Assembly: GCA_021413945.1 (NCBI GenBank)
Contig: JAIOPK010000006.1
Location: forward strand, 248,001 to 312,000
From: Candidatus Uhrbacteria bacterium
Lineage (GTDB): Bacteria; Patescibacteriota; Patescibacteriia; 2-12-FULL-60-25
DNA: 64,000 bases
Direction of reading: 5' to 3'
The notes under the pieces are model-generated. The model searched no databases. It was not told where the DNA came from and was given only the letters and a program-made list of their open reading frames with translations. Below, in pieces: positions 16,172 through 23,916 of this stretch (within the stretch, counting starts at the first letter, position 1; each line of letters begins with the position of its first letter). The translations under genes were made by a program, and so were the position numbers.

Positions 16172-17050
16172 CTAGAATCCGCTGGTTGGCTGGTAGGCTT
16201 TAGGGTCGAGGATGTTTACGTCGGCGGTGATTTGGGTTTTGGTGATACCGCTCAAGTTGTCAAACCAGTTGATCGCGATCGGTTCTTTTGATCCGGGACT
16301 TACCTGTTCCTTGCCGATCTTGGTGACGCCGGCCGGTGTCGTGCCGCGATAGAGGATGACGGTGATATCGACATTCCAATATCCATACGGACTTGCGTTG
16401 CTAAACGTGGTCGAGGTTTGTCCGACGGTTTGTGCGCCGATCTTGAGATCGCGCCGATAGGTAGTGTCGGTGAATTCAAATTGCAGGTGATTGGCGGCAA
16501 AAGCGGTATAGTCGCGTTCGACGGCCCAAGGATCGACGCGATGCCATTGGATATTCTCGATAACGAGCTGAGCGTTTTTGGAGGGTGTAGCGATGTCGGA
16601 ACCGAGTTCGGTCAGGTAGCGCTGGCTCTTTGGGAGGATGAAGCTTTTTCGCGCATCGGTTAGGAGATCGCCGACGCGGAATCGATAGTCAAACTCGGCC
16701 CACCAGGTTTCATTGGAGTTGGAAAGCTGTACGAGGAAGTCTTTTCGCCCTCCGGAGATGTCAAAGACGTTTACGTCGCTCGGAAGCAGGGGTTTTGGCG
16801 CGGTGGCTTGGAGACCCGAGACGGCTAGCTTGTTTTCCGCGATCAGGCGGGGGATACGCGCTTCGCGAGGATAAGAAATAATGTAGGCGTCGAGCAAGGA
16901 CCAAAGAACAAAGCTCCAGAAGACGATATTCAAGATGATCAGGGTCCAGCGGATGATCGAGAAAATGCGCTCGCGGTTGCGAACCCACCAGCCGGCTAGC
17001 TGAAGCTCCTGTTCGGTCATTCCGGAACCGATGATGTGTTCGTCGGGCAT
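16172..17050 (-). CDS. Single-pass membrane protein of unknown function upstream of rodA
   Basis: From the ATG at 17050 the protein has 292 residues. A charged N-terminal part (TEQELQLAGWWVRNRERIF) is followed by one membrane helix at about residues 32-55 (WTLIILNIVFWSFVLWSLL). The outer part is beta-rich with many aromatic residues (FLVQLSNSNETWWAEFDYRFRVGD, YGYWNVDITVILYRG). It ends near DVNILDPKAYQ. An in-frame ATG at 17083 would add 11 residues encoded inside a structured repeat arm; 17050 is preferred. It lies 45 bp before rodA on the same strand, so a role linked to the envelope is possible but unproven. Confidence 0.55.
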   Translation of the reverse strand: MPDEHIIGSGMTEQELQLAGWWVRNRERIFSIIRWTLIILNIVFWSFVLWSLLDAYIISYPREARIPRLIAENKLAVSGLQATAPKPLLPSDVNVFDISGGRKDFLVQLSNSNETWWAEFDYRFRVGDLLTDARKSFILPKSQRYLTELGSDIATPSKNAQLVIENIQWHRVDPWAVERDYTAFAANHLQFEFTDTTYRRDLKIGAQTVGQTSTTFSNASPYGYWNVDITVILYRGTTPAGVTKIGKEQVSPGSKEPIAINWFDNLSGITKTQITADVNILDPKAYQPTSGF

Positions 17051-17068
17051 AAAGGAATTGTACCATGA

Positions 17069-17179
17069 GGGGGCGTTTCCCATAGGAAAAAATGCCCTGC
17101 GGAACTCGCCGGTGTCTTGGTATTAATCAAGGTCGGCTCAGACAGTCCTCGGACATTTTTTCCTATGGGAAACGCCCCT
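17069..17179 (+). repeat. Structured repeat family, copy A
   Basis: A 25-bp perfect outer stem (17070-17094 with 17154-17178; it contains GGGGCGTTTCCCATAGG and an A6/T6 tract) encloses the conserved core. The core has CCTGCGGAACTCG at about 17096 and CTCAGACAGTCCTCGG at about 17137. Between them an inner hairpin is closed by CCG/CGG, with CTTG/CAAG inside. The copy sits between two divergent genes, upstream of gyrB. The outer stem sequence is unlike the other three copies but is self-complementary. Confidence 0.9.
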
Positions 17180-17223
17180 ATTTGAGGCTTGACATGGGGC
17201 TGGATAGAGCCAAGATTTCATGC

Positions 17224-17229
17224 TATTAT
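17224..17229 (+). promoter_or_regulatory. Extended -10 box (TGC TATTAT) of gyrB
   Basis: TGCTATTAT ends 13 nt before the gyrB ATG. No Shine-Dalgarno site lies between, so the leader would be about 6 nt. A TTGACA at 17190 is about 29 bp away, too far to act as the -35 of this box. Confidence 0.55.
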
Positions 17230-17242
17230 CTTGTTGACTTTT

Positions 17243-19282
17243 ATGGCTAAAAAAGAAGTAAAGGGGAAGATTACGAACGCCTACGGCGCAGAACAAATCT
17301 CCGTTCTGGAAGGGTTGGAACCGGTACGCAAGCGTCCCGGCATGTACATCGGATCAACGGGTCCGGATGGATTATTTCATTTGCTTCGTGAAATTGCCGA
17401 TAACTCATTCGATGAGGCGATGGCCGGACATGCGGATGAAATCATCGTTACGCTTTTGCCGGATGATTACGTGTCCGTATTTGACAATGGTCGCGGTATT
17501 CCGGTTGATAAGCATCCAAAAACAAAAGTTTCCGCGTTGGAAACAGTCATGACCGTGCTTCATGCCGGAGGTAAATTTGGAGGCGAGGATTCCGGTTATA
17601 AAATTTCCGGCGGTTTGCACGGCGTCGGAGCATCCGTCGTGAATGCTCTTTCAGAGCAGTTGGAAGTGATTGTCGAGCGTGATGGCGGGATGTATAAGCA
17701 GGAGTATTCTCGCGGAAAGCCTAAGGGTGATGTGAAAAAAGTCGGGACAAGTAAACGTCATGGCACGACGATTATTTTTAAACCGGACACCACGATTTTT
17801 ACGGAAGGTACGCGATTTGATTATCAGCGCGTGGTCGACCACTATCGTCAGCAATGTTATTTGACCAAGGGGATCAAGCTCATTGCTATCGATGAGCGAG
17901 AGAAAGGCCAGCACGATGCGTACGCGTTTTATTTTGAAGGCGGTGTCGCTTCCTACGTGCGCCATCTCAACCACAAGAAACAGCCAAAGCACGAGAATAT
18001 TTTCTTTGTCGAGAAACAAGTCGATAAAGCGGAAGTCTCCATCGGTTTGCAGTACACGGACGATTATACGGAAACGTTGTACGCATTCACCAACAACATC
18101 ATCAACCCGGAAGGCGGTACGCATGTGCAGGGATTCCGTGCCGCGTTGACGCGCGTATTGAATACGTATGCTCGAACCAAGGGCTATTTGAAAGAGAAGG
18201 ATGACAATTTGTCGGGCGATGATGTTCGTGAAGGCATGACGGCCGTTATCTCGATTCGCTATCCGGAACCGCAATTTGAAGGGCAGACCAAAGGAAAACT
18301 GGGAACGCCGGAAGTGCGCGGAGCGACGGAAACCGTGATGGGCGAGGCGCTCGCGATGTTTTTGGAGGAACATCCAAAAGATGCGGAAGCGATTCTTAGT
18401 AAATGTGTTCTGGCACAGCGTGCTCGTGCAGCCGCCCGTGCCGCCCGCGACACGGTACTACGCAAAGGCGCGTTTGAAGGCTTGACGCTTCCGGGCAAGC
18501 TTGCGGACTGCTCCAATCGCGATCCGCAAATGTGTGAGCTCTTCATCGTTGAGGGAGACTCTGCCGGAGGATCCGCAAAAATGGGACGCAATCGCGATAT
18601 CCAGGCGATTCTGCCTTTGCGCGGAAAGATTTTGAACGTGGAACGCGCGCGGCTCGACAAAATGCTGTCGAGCGAGCAGATCAAGAACTTGGTGATCGCG
18701 CTTGGAACGAATGTTGGCGAAATGTTCGACATGAGCAAGCTGCGCTATCACAAAGTCGTGATCATGACGGACGCCGACGTTGACGGAGCGCACATCCGAA
18801 CCTTGCTGCTTACGCTGTTCTATCGCTATTTCCCGGAATTGATCTTAAAGGGTCATATTTTCATCGCGCAACCGCCATTGTTCCGCGTTGCAAAAGGCAA
18901 GAATGTGAAGTACGCGTTTAGCGACGCAGAGCGCGACAAGCTCGTCGATGATCTTGCGAAGGTTCAGGAAGAAAAAGCAAAGGCAAAAAAGGGAAAGACC
19001 GAGGAGGTCGAGGAAGAGGCGGAAGTGATCGATGGGGAAGACGAGGTGGTGAAAACCGTCGGAGGTGTGGCGATCCAGCGCTACAAGGGTCTTGGTGAAA
19101 TGAATCCGGAACAGCTTTGGGAAACGACCATGGATCCGGCCGTGCGCATGATGAAGCTGGTTACGGTCGACGATGCGGAGAAGGCGAATGAGATTCTTGA
19201 TATTTTGATGGGGGCGGAAGTGGCGCCGAGAAAGAAGTTTATTCAGACGAATGCGAAGCACGTGAAAAACCTGGATGTTTAA
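17243..19282 (+). CDS. gyrB: DNA gyrase subunit B
   Basis: The 679-residue type IIA topoisomerase ATPase subunit supplies ATP-driven strand passage with GyrA. The ATG at 17243 gives the usual start (ITNAYGAEQISVLEGLEPVRKRPGMYIGS spans residues 9-37). The GHKL ATP site is visible as EIADNSFDEA, DNGRGIPVD and GGKF..... GGLHGVGASVVNALS. The TOPRIM domain has EGDSAGGSAKMGRNR, LPLRGKILNVE and MTDADVDGAHIRTLLLTLF. The C-terminal QRYKGLGEMNPEQLWETTMDP is diagnostic. A charged insertion of about 35 residues (KAKAKKGKTEEVEEEAEV) lies just before that motif. It sits between structured repeat copies A and B. Confidence 0.97.
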   Translation: MAKKEVKGKITNAYGAEQISVLEGLEPVRKRPGMYIGSTGPDGLFHLLREIADNSFDEAMAGHADEIIVTLLPDDYVSVFDNGRGIPVDKHPKTKVSALETVMTVLHAGGKFGGEDSGYKISGGLHGVGASVVNALSEQLEVIVERDGGMYKQEYSRGKPKGDVKKVGTSKRHGTTIIFKPDTTIFTEGTRFDYQRVVDHYRQQCYLTKGIKLIAIDEREKGQHDAYAFYFEGGVASYVRHLNHKKQPKHENIFFVEKQVDKAEVSIGLQYTDDYTETLYAFTNNIINPEGGTHVQGFRAALTRVLNTYARTKGYLKEKDDNLSGDDVREGMTAVISIRYPEPQFEGQTKGKLGTPEVRGATETVMGEALAMFLEEHPKDAEAILSKCVLAQRARAAARAARDTVLRKGAFEGLTLPGKLADCSNRDPQMCELFIVEGDSAGGSAKMGRNRDIQAILPLRGKILNVERARLDKMLSSEQIKNLVIALGTNVGEMFDMSKLRYHKVVIMTDADVDGAHIRTLLLTLFYRYFPELILKGHIFIAQPPLFRVAKGKNVKYAFSDAERDKLVDDLAKVQEEKAKAKKGKTEEVEEEAEVIDGEDEVVKTVGGVAIQRYKGLGEMNPEQLWETTMDPAVRMMKLVTVDDAEKANEILDILMGAEVAPRKKFIQTNAKHVKNLDV

Positions 19283-19288
19283 GCGGGT

Positions 19289-19392
19289 GATGTCGGTAAC
19301 ACAAAAAGTCTCCTGCGGAACTCGACGTCATTAAAATAATTTTTTAAGGTCGTCTCAGACAGTCCTCGGAGACTTTTTGTGCTACCGACATC
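19289..19392 (+). repeat. Structured repeat family, copy B
   Basis: The outer stem of about 22 bp with one mismatch (GATGTCGGTA..CACAAAAAGTCT with its complement) encloses CCTGCGGAACTCG (about 19312) and CTCAGACAGTCCTCGG (about 19354). The inner hairpin is closed by ACG/CGT and continued by TTAAA/TTTAA. The copy begins 6 nt after the gyrB stop. A T5 tract lies in the right arm, so it could also terminate gyrB transcription. Confidence 0.9.
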
Positions 19393-19471
19393 CTCCTTTA
19401 GGGGAGATGAGTTAGGGAGGGCTGTCCACAGAGCGTTTGTCGGACATTGGGTTTCAGGATATAAAGGATGT

Positions 19472-19801
19472 ATGAGTTTAAGACAGTCACGATTGATCGT
19501 TGAGTGCCCGCATTGTCATGCGACGTATACGGAGGCGACGGTTACGTTGGTGCGTGATGAGGGTGAGAGACGGTTATTTCATTGCGCATGTCCGACCTGC
19601 AAACGGTCGATGATTGCGCTTATTCGCGACCATGAAGGTTGGATCAGTACGATGGGGCTTGTGACCGATTTGGATGCGTCTGATGCGGTGCGTCTGGCCG
19701 GAGAGAGTCCGGTTGGGGCGGATGAATGTATTCGGGCTTATCAATATATCAGTCAACAGAGCCAAAATCTTTGTCAGGATCTGATAAAGAGCGCCACTTG
19801 A
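19472..19801 (+). CDS. Small zinc-ribbon-like protein, unknown function
   Basis: The ATG at 19472 gives 109 residues. Two CxxC pairs, CPHCHATY (residues about 12-15) and CACPTCKRS (about 43-48), form a likely zinc ribbon of about 50 residues. The rest is helical and acidic (DLDASDAVRLAGESPVGADECIRAYQYISQ). A weak AAGGA lies close to the start. It is 40 bp upstream of the L25 gene. No family name is certain; the ribbon might bind nucleic acid or serve in a protein contact. Confidence 0.6.
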   Translation: MSLRQSRLIVECPHCHATYTEATVTLVRDEGERRLFHCACPTCKRSMIALIRDHEGWISTMGLVTDLDASDAVRLAGESPVGADECIRAYQYISQQSQNLCQDLIKSAT

Positions 19802-19844
19802 CGGAATCGAGCGTTTTTCGTAAGATTCAGGCACTTTTTTTCCT

Positions 19845-20531
19845 ATGATTTACGCATTATCCGCCAAGGCCCGAACCAGCATGGGCAAGCGCGCCAAGGA
19901 TGAACTCGCCGATATGCGCGTTCCGGCCGTCATGTACGGCTCCGGCGTCACCAACCAGAATGTCTCCGTGCCTCGCTCGGAGTTCCTTAAAGTTTTCAAG
20001 CAGGCTGGTTACTCGAGCCTTGTGGATATCGCTATCGGCGATGCTTCACCGATAAAGGCTGTTATTAAAGAGGTTCAGGTTCACCCGCTTTCCATGGAGC
20101 CGATACACATCGATTTCCACCAGGTTCGCATGGACCAGGAAATGGAAGCCGTGATTCCGTTGAAGTTTATCGGCGAGTCCAATGCTGTGAAGGCCGATGC
20201 TGGTACGCTGATCAAGTCGCTCGACGAGGTCGAGGTTCGCTGTTTGCCGGCCGACTTGCCGCATGCACTTGAAATCGATTTGTCCAAGCTCGCGACATTT
20301 GAGGACTCGATTACGACTGCAGATATTAAACTGCCAAAGGGTGTTGAACTCGTAACGGTTGAGGAACTTACCATCGCTACGGTGCAGCGTCCGATGACGG
20401 AAGAAGAGTTGAAGAAACTTGAAGAGAGCCAGGTCGGAGACGTTACCGCGGTCAAGTCGGAAGCCGATCTCAAGAAGGCCGCCGATGAAGCCAAGGCCGC
20501 AGAGGAAGCCGCCGCGAAGGAAGCCAAGTAA
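19845..20531 (+). CDS. rplY: 50S ribosomal protein L25/general stress protein Ctc
   Basis: This 228-residue long-form L25 (CTC type) binds 5S rRNA in the large ribosomal subunit. The N-terminal L25 domain is clear: RTSMGKRAKDELADMRVPAVMYGSG, then EVQVHPLSMEPIHIDFHQVRMDQEMEAVIPLKFIGES. The C-terminal TL5-like domain continues to PMTEEELKKLEES. The tail is a Lys/Ala/Glu-rich extension (AADEAKAAEEAAAKEAK). Only 8 bp separate it from the next gene. No Shine-Dalgarno site precedes the ATG. Confidence 0.93.
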   Translation: MIYALSAKARTSMGKRAKDELADMRVPAVMYGSGVTNQNVSVPRSEFLKVFKQAGYSSLVDIAIGDASPIKAVIKEVQVHPLSMEPIHIDFHQVRMDQEMEAVIPLKFIGESNAVKADAGTLIKSLDEVEVRCLPADLPHALEIDLSKLATFEDSITTADIKLPKGVELVTVEELTIATVQRPMTEEELKKLEESQVGDVTAVKSEADLKKAADEAKAAEEAAAKEAK

Positions 20532-20539
20532 CTTCTCAC

Positions 20540-21622
20540 ATGAAATTGAATCCCGAACAAGTTCTGGGATACGCAAAACGGTTTCGCTGGCAGATTGCCA
20601 TCGGAACCGTTTTTGTTGTCCTGTTGTGTACGATTGTATTGTGGCTCGTGCTCTCCGGAGCAACGCGTTCTCATAACGACAAAAACAACACGGGACAGGT
20701 TTTTCAGATTCCGACATCGACGGAAGCGCTGACCGAGCGCCGTTTGGATGGTGTTTTAGTTTCTCCTTCCATCGCCACACTTGCTCCGCGCGCCGTCATG
20801 ATCGAGAATCATCCGGATGCGCGTCCGGTTTCCGGATTATCAAAAGCGTCGATCGTGATCGAGGCGCCGGTCGAAGGCGGTATCACGCGCTACATGGCGC
20901 TCTTTGCCGCTTCAACAACGTTACCCCAAGTCGGACCGGTTAGAAGCGCTCGGCCGTACTATGTCGATTGGGCCGATGCTTGGAATGCGCCGTATTTCCA
21001 TGTCGGCGGAAGCCCGGAAGCGTTGACAAAAATTTCTTCAATGGCCGGTTTTACGGATGTGAACGAGTTTGCGCAGGGGAATAGTTTTTGGCGCGACACC
21101 ACGCGATACGCTCCGCATAATGTATATACAAAGGATGAGTTGATGGATGCGGTTGTCGCCAAAAAAGGCGCGGCAAGCTCGACAGCTCCGCTTGCATGGC
21201 ATTTTCAGGATGCGGCGAGCTCGACGGATCGCGGCGAACTCGATGGACCGCGCGTTCCGTACGGCGGTTCTTTCAATGTTCGCTGGGCGTTTGAAAAGGA
21301 GCGCGGCGTGTACGTACGCAGTCTGTCGGGTGTCGAGCAGAAGGATCGCGACGGCTCGTCGATTGAATCGGAGAACGTGATCGTCATCAAAACGGAGCAG
21401 ACGATTCTCGATTCATACGGACGATTGCAAGTACGGACGACGGGCAGCGGTCAAGCGATGGCGTATCGTGACGGCAAGAAATTTAATTTAAGATGGCGCC
21501 GCTCGGCCGGCGAGCCGATTCGATTTGAGTCAACGGACGGAACGGAATTCTTGTTTACACGCGGTCGGACGTGGATCGAAGTGACGACGAGCGATGTGAT
21601 CTTTGGCGGAGTCGGCGGTTAG
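20540..21622 (+). CDS. DUF3048 (YerB-like) membrane-anchored protein
   Basis: One membrane segment at residues about 16-36 (IAIGTVFVVLLCTIVLWLVL) anchors a 310-residue outer part. That part has the DUF3048 signature: RAVMIENHPDARPVSGLSKASIVIEAPVEGGITRYMALF, then VGPVRSARPYYVDWADAWNAPYFHVGGSP. The C-terminal half has the second DUF3048 subdomain (AMAYRDGKKFNLRWRRSAGEPIRF ... RTWIEV). Function is unknown in all bacteria; a cell-wall role is suspected. It follows rplY closely and its stop overlaps the end of prmC (convergent) by 4 bp. Confidence 0.85.
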   Translation: MKLNPEQVLGYAKRFRWQIAIGTVFVVLLCTIVLWLVLSGATRSHNDKNNTGQVFQIPTSTEALTERRLDGVLVSPSIATLAPRAVMIENHPDARPVSGLSKASIVIEAPVEGGITRYMALFAASTTLPQVGPVRSARPYYVDWADAWNAPYFHVGGSPEALTKISSMAGFTDVNEFAQGNSFWRDTTRYAPHNVYTKDELMDAVVAKKGAASSTAPLAWHFQDAASSTDRGELDGPRVPYGGSFNVRWAFEKERGVYVRSLSGVEQKDRDGSSIESENVIVIKTEQTILDSYGRLQVRTTGSGQAMAYRDGKKFNLRWRRSAGEPIRFESTDGTEFLFTRGRTWIEVTTSDVIFGGVGG

Positions 21623-22488
21623 TCGTTGTTTGCGACTTCGAGAATTCTGTCGCGGCCACATCGATCTTGATGGATGCGGATGGTCGCGTCGGGGAAAAAG
21701 CTTCGGGCATAGTCCCGGAGTTTTTTTGCTTGCGGAGGATCGAGTTCGAGTAAAATGAGTCTGGGTTCGTACAGGCTCGCTTGAATGAGGAGCTCTTCAT
21801 TCAGCGATCGACCGTCATTGGGTGCAAACAGTGCCCGCTTTGGTTCATAAGCTGTCACACTTTTTGGCATGCGGAGCTTGTCTGCGATCGGGAGGTAGGG
21901 GAGATTCGCGAGCACGACGAGTGGGTTTTTGTTGGCGATGTGGTCGATAACCGTCGGATGCACGAGGTTGCCTCTAGCAAACTGTATGTTTGCCCCCAGT
22001 ATTTTGGCATTTTTTTTGGCGACAGAAAGGGCGCGAAGCGATACGTCGCTTGCGATCACGTTGGCGTTTGGATGTTCAAGCGCGATGGTTACGGCAATAG
22101 CTCCGGAACCGGTTCCGATATCAACAATGGTCGGTTGACGCATATGCTCGAGCCGGCGGAGGGCGAGCTCGACCAAGTCTTCCGTCTCCGGACGGGGGAT
22201 GAGGACGCGTTTATCGACGTAAAAGTCTCTCCCAAAGAAGGGAGCGGAGCCGAGGAGATAGGCGAGAGGCTCATCGCGGAGACGGCGGCGAAGCAATCGA
22301 TTGAGTTTCCAGGTTTGGATCGTTGTCAGGGCAGAATCGCCGTGAGCAATGAGCCATGAGCGATCTTGGTTAAGAGCTTTTGCTGCAATCCAGCACATGT
22401 CCTGATGGGCGATTTCTTTATCTTTAATGACCTTCGCCAAACGCTTTTCAGCTTTGGTGAGCCATTGGTCCAAGGTCAGGGTCGTCAT
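21619..22488 (-). CDS. prmC: Peptide chain release factor N5-glutamine methyltransferase
   Basis: PrmC/HemK methylates the GGQ glutamine of release factors using S-adenosylmethionine. The 289-residue protein has the N-terminal helical domain (residues 1-75, ending RRRLRDEPLAYLLGSAPFFGRDFYVDKRVLIPRPETEDLVE, which is the family hallmark). The SAM site is IVDIGTGSGAIAVTIALEHPNANVIASDVS. The catalytic motif is NLPYLP rather than the common NPPY; Asn and Tyr are kept. It is convergent with the DUF3048 gene. The start gives a good N terminus; no ribosome site is visible. Confidence 0.93.
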   Translation of the reverse strand: MTTLTLDQWLTKAEKRLAKVIKDKEIAHQDMCWIAAKALNQDRSWLIAHGDSALTTIQTWKLNRLLRRRLRDEPLAYLLGSAPFFGRDFYVDKRVLIPRPETEDLVELALRRLEHMRQPTIVDIGTGSGAIAVTIALEHPNANVIASDVSLRALSVAKKNAKILGANIQFARGNLVHPTVIDHIANKNPLVVLANLPYLPIADKLRMPKSVTAYEPKRALFAPNDGRSLNEELLIQASLYEPRLILLELDPPQAKKLRDYARSFFPDATIRIHQDRCGRDRILEVANND

Positions 22489-22489
22489 C

Positions 22490-22518
22490 TTGCCAAATTC
22501 TACTCGATTCCGTATTAT
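22490..22518 (+). promoter_or_regulatory. Promoter of tRNA-Val
   Basis: TTGCCA and TATTAT are separated by exactly 17 bp, with the -10 box ending 14 nt before the tRNA. The -35 is identical to that of the tRNA-Gly promoter. Confidence 0.7.
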
Positions 22519-22532
22519 TCCGCTACATTCGC

Positions 22533-22609
22533 GGACGTTTAGCTCAGTTGGTTAGAGCGTTCGATTCACATTCGAAAGGTCGCAGGTTCGAATCCTGCAA
22601 CGTCCACCA
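22533..22609 (+). tRNA. tRNA-Val (anticodon CAC)
   Basis: Acceptor arms GGACGTT and AACGTCC; anticodon stem TTCGA/TCGAA with loop TTCACAT, giving CAC (codon GTG); T arm GCAGG-TTCGAAT-CCTGC; discriminator A and encoded CCA at 22607-22609. Confidence 0.95.
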
Positions 22610-22614
22610 TCGAG

Positions 22615-22638
22615 GAACCCCGCTCAACGGCGGGGTTC
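22615..22638 (+). terminator. Hairpin after tRNA-Val
   Basis: The stem GAACCCCGC / GCGGGGTTC has loop TCAACG, the same TCAAC-type loop as the terminator at 14965. The T tract is weak (GTTGT), so some read-through into the downstream peptidase gene is likely. Confidence 0.6.
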
Positions 22639-22654
22639 GTTGTACCATTACGTT

Positions 22655-23671
22655 ATGTCCAATCTCGTTTCCATCGCCGCAGGTCACATCCGTGACATTT
22701 TGGCCGGTGCAATCAAGCGTGCTCCGAGCGAGCGCGTGGTTGTGATTTATGATCGCGAGAGCGGACTCTCGAACCTCATGGCCGAGGCGTATCGCGAGGC
22801 GATTCCGGACGGACAGTTTATCGATTTTGCAGAGACGGACGCGGCGGCGATTTTGAAATTGATCGACGAGCTTTCGCCGGGCGATGTGTTTGTGTTGGTC
22901 CAATCGAATAGCTTCCGATTGAACGAGTTTCGTATTCGTATCGAATTATTCAAGCGCAAGCTCAAATGCATCGAGCATGTGCACTTGAATCGCATGTCGG
23001 AAGAGCAGTATGCGACTTGGGTTGATGCGCTCGCCTTTGATCGGGAATTTTTGCAAAAAGCGGGACATGGAATAAAGGGAATTCTCGATCAAGCGTCGAC
23101 GGTGAGGATTGTGGGTAAAGATACCGAACTCGTTTGGGCGGGCGGGATGGAAGAGTGCAAGCTGAACATTGGCGATTATACGGGGATGGAAAATATCGGC
23201 GGGACGTTTCCGATCGGGGAAGTGTTTACGGAAGCTCGGGATTTTTCCAAGGTGAATGGCACACTGCGGATTTATGCTTTTGCCGGTGACGATTTCAACG
23301 TCCGGTTCTACGAGCCGTTTTTGGCTATCGTAAAGGAGGGGATTCTCGAGCCCGGTCCGGATGCGCCGGAGGAGTTCAAGAAGCTGATTGATTTGATCCG
23401 TGCCGAGGAGCGCGTGCTTGTGCGCGAGCTCGGCGTCGGCTTGAACCGCGCGATTTCACGACAGACGCCGGTGAATGATATTACCGCGTTTGAGCGTGTT
23501 CTCGGACTGCATTTGTCATTAGGGGAGAAACACGGCGTCTACAAGAAGCCCGGCTTGATACCGACGAAGACGCGTTATCATATTGATGTTTTTCCGGCGT
23601 TTGAGCGGCTCGAGATCGACGGGAAGGTTGCGTTCGATAACACCCTTGCTACGAATCAGATTCTGGTGTAG
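22655..23671 (+). CDS. Probable M29-like (aminopeptidase T/S family) metallopeptidase
   Basis: The ATG at 22655 gives 338 residues. The second half resembles family M29: GGTFPIGEVFTEARDFSKVNGT (first metal-binding Glu), ELGVGLNRAIS (second Glu), LGLHLSLGEKHGVY and YHIDVF near the end (the HxD metal pair). The N-terminal 150 residues are a Rossmann-like domain (ERVVVIYDRESGLSNLMAEA). M29 enzymes are two-metal aminopeptidases. Overall identity appears low and the ordering is inferred by eye, so the family call is tentative. It follows tRNA-Val and is followed 11 bp later by a small membrane protein gene. Confidence 0.6.
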   Translation: MSNLVSIAAGHIRDILAGAIKRAPSERVVVIYDRESGLSNLMAEAYREAIPDGQFIDFAETDAAAILKLIDELSPGDVFVLVQSNSFRLNEFRIRIELFKRKLKCIEHVHLNRMSEEQYATWVDALAFDREFLQKAGHGIKGILDQASTVRIVGKDTELVWAGGMEECKLNIGDYTGMENIGGTFPIGEVFTEARDFSKVNGTLRIYAFAGDDFNVRFYEPFLAIVKEGILEPGPDAPEEFKKLIDLIRAEERVLVRELGVGLNRAISRQTPVNDITAFERVLGLHLSLGEKHGVYKKPGLIPTKTRYHIDVFPAFERLEIDGKVAFDNTLATNQILV

Positions 23672-23682
23672 GTTCGGAATAT

Positions 23683-23916
23683 ATGGTTTGGGCACTCGTG
23701 ATCGCCATTCTTGTTCTCGCTATCGCTTACTTTATCTACAAAGTGGGAAGCGAGGTCTTGGAAGTGGAGGGCTCGTTTTTCTATGTTTGCGGAGCGTTCT
23801 TGATTCTCTTTGTCGCAGCCGCCATCGGTTTGAAGTTTTTGATCCCTGTTCCGGGAGCTGCGGATATCTCAACGATTCCAAAAGCTTGGATGGCTCCGGC
23901 GTACGCGGCTCAATAG
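23683..23916 (+). CDS. Small two-helix membrane protein
   Basis: The 77-residue protein has two hydrophobic segments, residues 2-20 (VWALVIAILVLAIAYFIYKV) and 33-53 (FFYVCGAFLILFVAAAIGLKF), and a short Pro/Ala-rich tail. It lies 11 bp after the peptidase gene and abuts the convergent gene with no gap. No family is recognised. Confidence 0.55.
   Translation: MVWALVIAILVLAIAYFIYKVGSEVLEVEGSFFYVCGAFLILFVAAAIGLKFLIPVPGAADISTIPKAWMAPAYAAQ

Noticed and set aside
17069-17179. The repeats as integron attC or integron-like cassettes
   Set aside because: The ends do not carry RYYYAAC/GTTRRRY boxes, the conserved parts are internal, and no integrase is in the window.
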